From: Tolypocladium sp. Sup5 PDA-1
Lineage: Eukaryota; Ascomycota; Sordariomycetes; Hypocreales; Ophiocordycipitaceae
DNA length: 64,000 nt
Direction of reading: 5' to 3'
Assembly: GCA_000750105.3 (NCBI GenBank)
Contig: JPHH03000019.1
Coordinates: 62,001-126,000, forward strand
Positions within the stretch are counted from its first letter, which is position 1, and every line of letters starts with the position of its first letter. Below are positions 63,767-64,000 of the stretch, one piece after another. Made by a program: the position numbers and the translations under genes. The notes below the pieces were generated by a model. It saw only the letters and a program-made list of their open reading frames with translations. It was not told where the DNA came from and did no database searches.

Positions 63767-64000
63767 GGTGGTTTGGTCTGAAGCGCGAGTATGCGACTTT
63801 TGGCGCGGCGCGAGCGGGTCCGTCGTGGTGGTCAAGAGAGACAGGCTATGTCGTACACGCGGAGATGCTCGAAATTTATATCTGGCACGCGATAATCGTG
63901 GATACGAATCTGCAAGAGGGCGCGAGGAGCGCGTCAGCCGTGCCAGACCAGCATATCGCGCGCGCATCCGCGGCGGCGTCACGAAAAGTGGTCGCATACA
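63767..64000. other. Bqt4 promoter, window edge
   Basis: Only 234 bp remain after the Bqt4 start codon; no other feature is seen before the window ends. Confidence 0.4.

Overview
The window is nuclear DNA of a filamentous ascomycete. Genes on both strands carry short introns (about 37-175 bp) with GT-AG borders. The set includes Zn2Cys6 regulators, an intron-bearing tRNA-Ile, an AP-3 beta adaptin, a Bqt4-type nuclear envelope protein and a full-length fungal PKS-NRPS. A Sordariomycete is likely but was not tested by alignment. Left part, 1-20.8 kb: housekeeping and accessory genes (frame-broken HYPK-like gene, AP-3 beta subunit, RTA1-like membrane protein, 3-hydroxyisobutyrate dehydrogenase, GrpB-fold protein, SAM methyltransferase with a duplicated 5' end, ankyrin proteins, a GPI-type surface protein). 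Between them lie gene-poor stretches (9.3-11.9 and 14.1-19.3 kb) with degenerate repeats and a decayed pogo/Fot1 transposase. Centre, about 21.7-58.7 kb: a secondary-metabolite gene cluster. In order: cytochrome b5 (-), P450 (-), P450 (+), a 4046-residue PKS-NRPS (-), trans enoyl reductase (+), Zn2Cys6 regulator (+), AMID/FSP1-like flavoprotein (+), O-methyltransferase-fold protein (-), short-chain dehydrogenase (-), MFS transporter (+), P450 (+), second Zn2Cys6 regulator (+), then the broken remains of an ABCC transporter. This gene set is that of 4-hydroxy-2-pyridone alkaloid pathways (leporin, pyridoxatin, asperpyridone type). PKS-NRPS plus trans-ER would make an acyl tetramic acid, released by a Dieckmann-type terminal domain. 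A P450 would expand the ring. The dehydrogenase would reduce the side-chain ketone, and the methyltransferase-fold protein would catalyse dehydration and pericyclisation. In my spliced model that protein has His161, Thr232, Lys337 and Val413, the same residues at the same numbers that I recall as functional in PdxI, the Alder-ene cyclase of pyridoxatin biosynthesis. A pyridoxatin-like, vinyl-cyclohexyl 2-pyridone is therefore the leading product hypothesis. A palindrome, TCCGCGGA, recurs in the cluster promoters and is a candidate binding site for one of the two regulators. Right part, 59.5-64 kb: an F-box-like protein, a tRNA-Ile(AAU) with a 25-nt intron, and the Bqt4 homologue, which mark the return to ordinary genome. 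Exon borders were read by eye from splice signals and reading frame; no alignment or transcript data were available.
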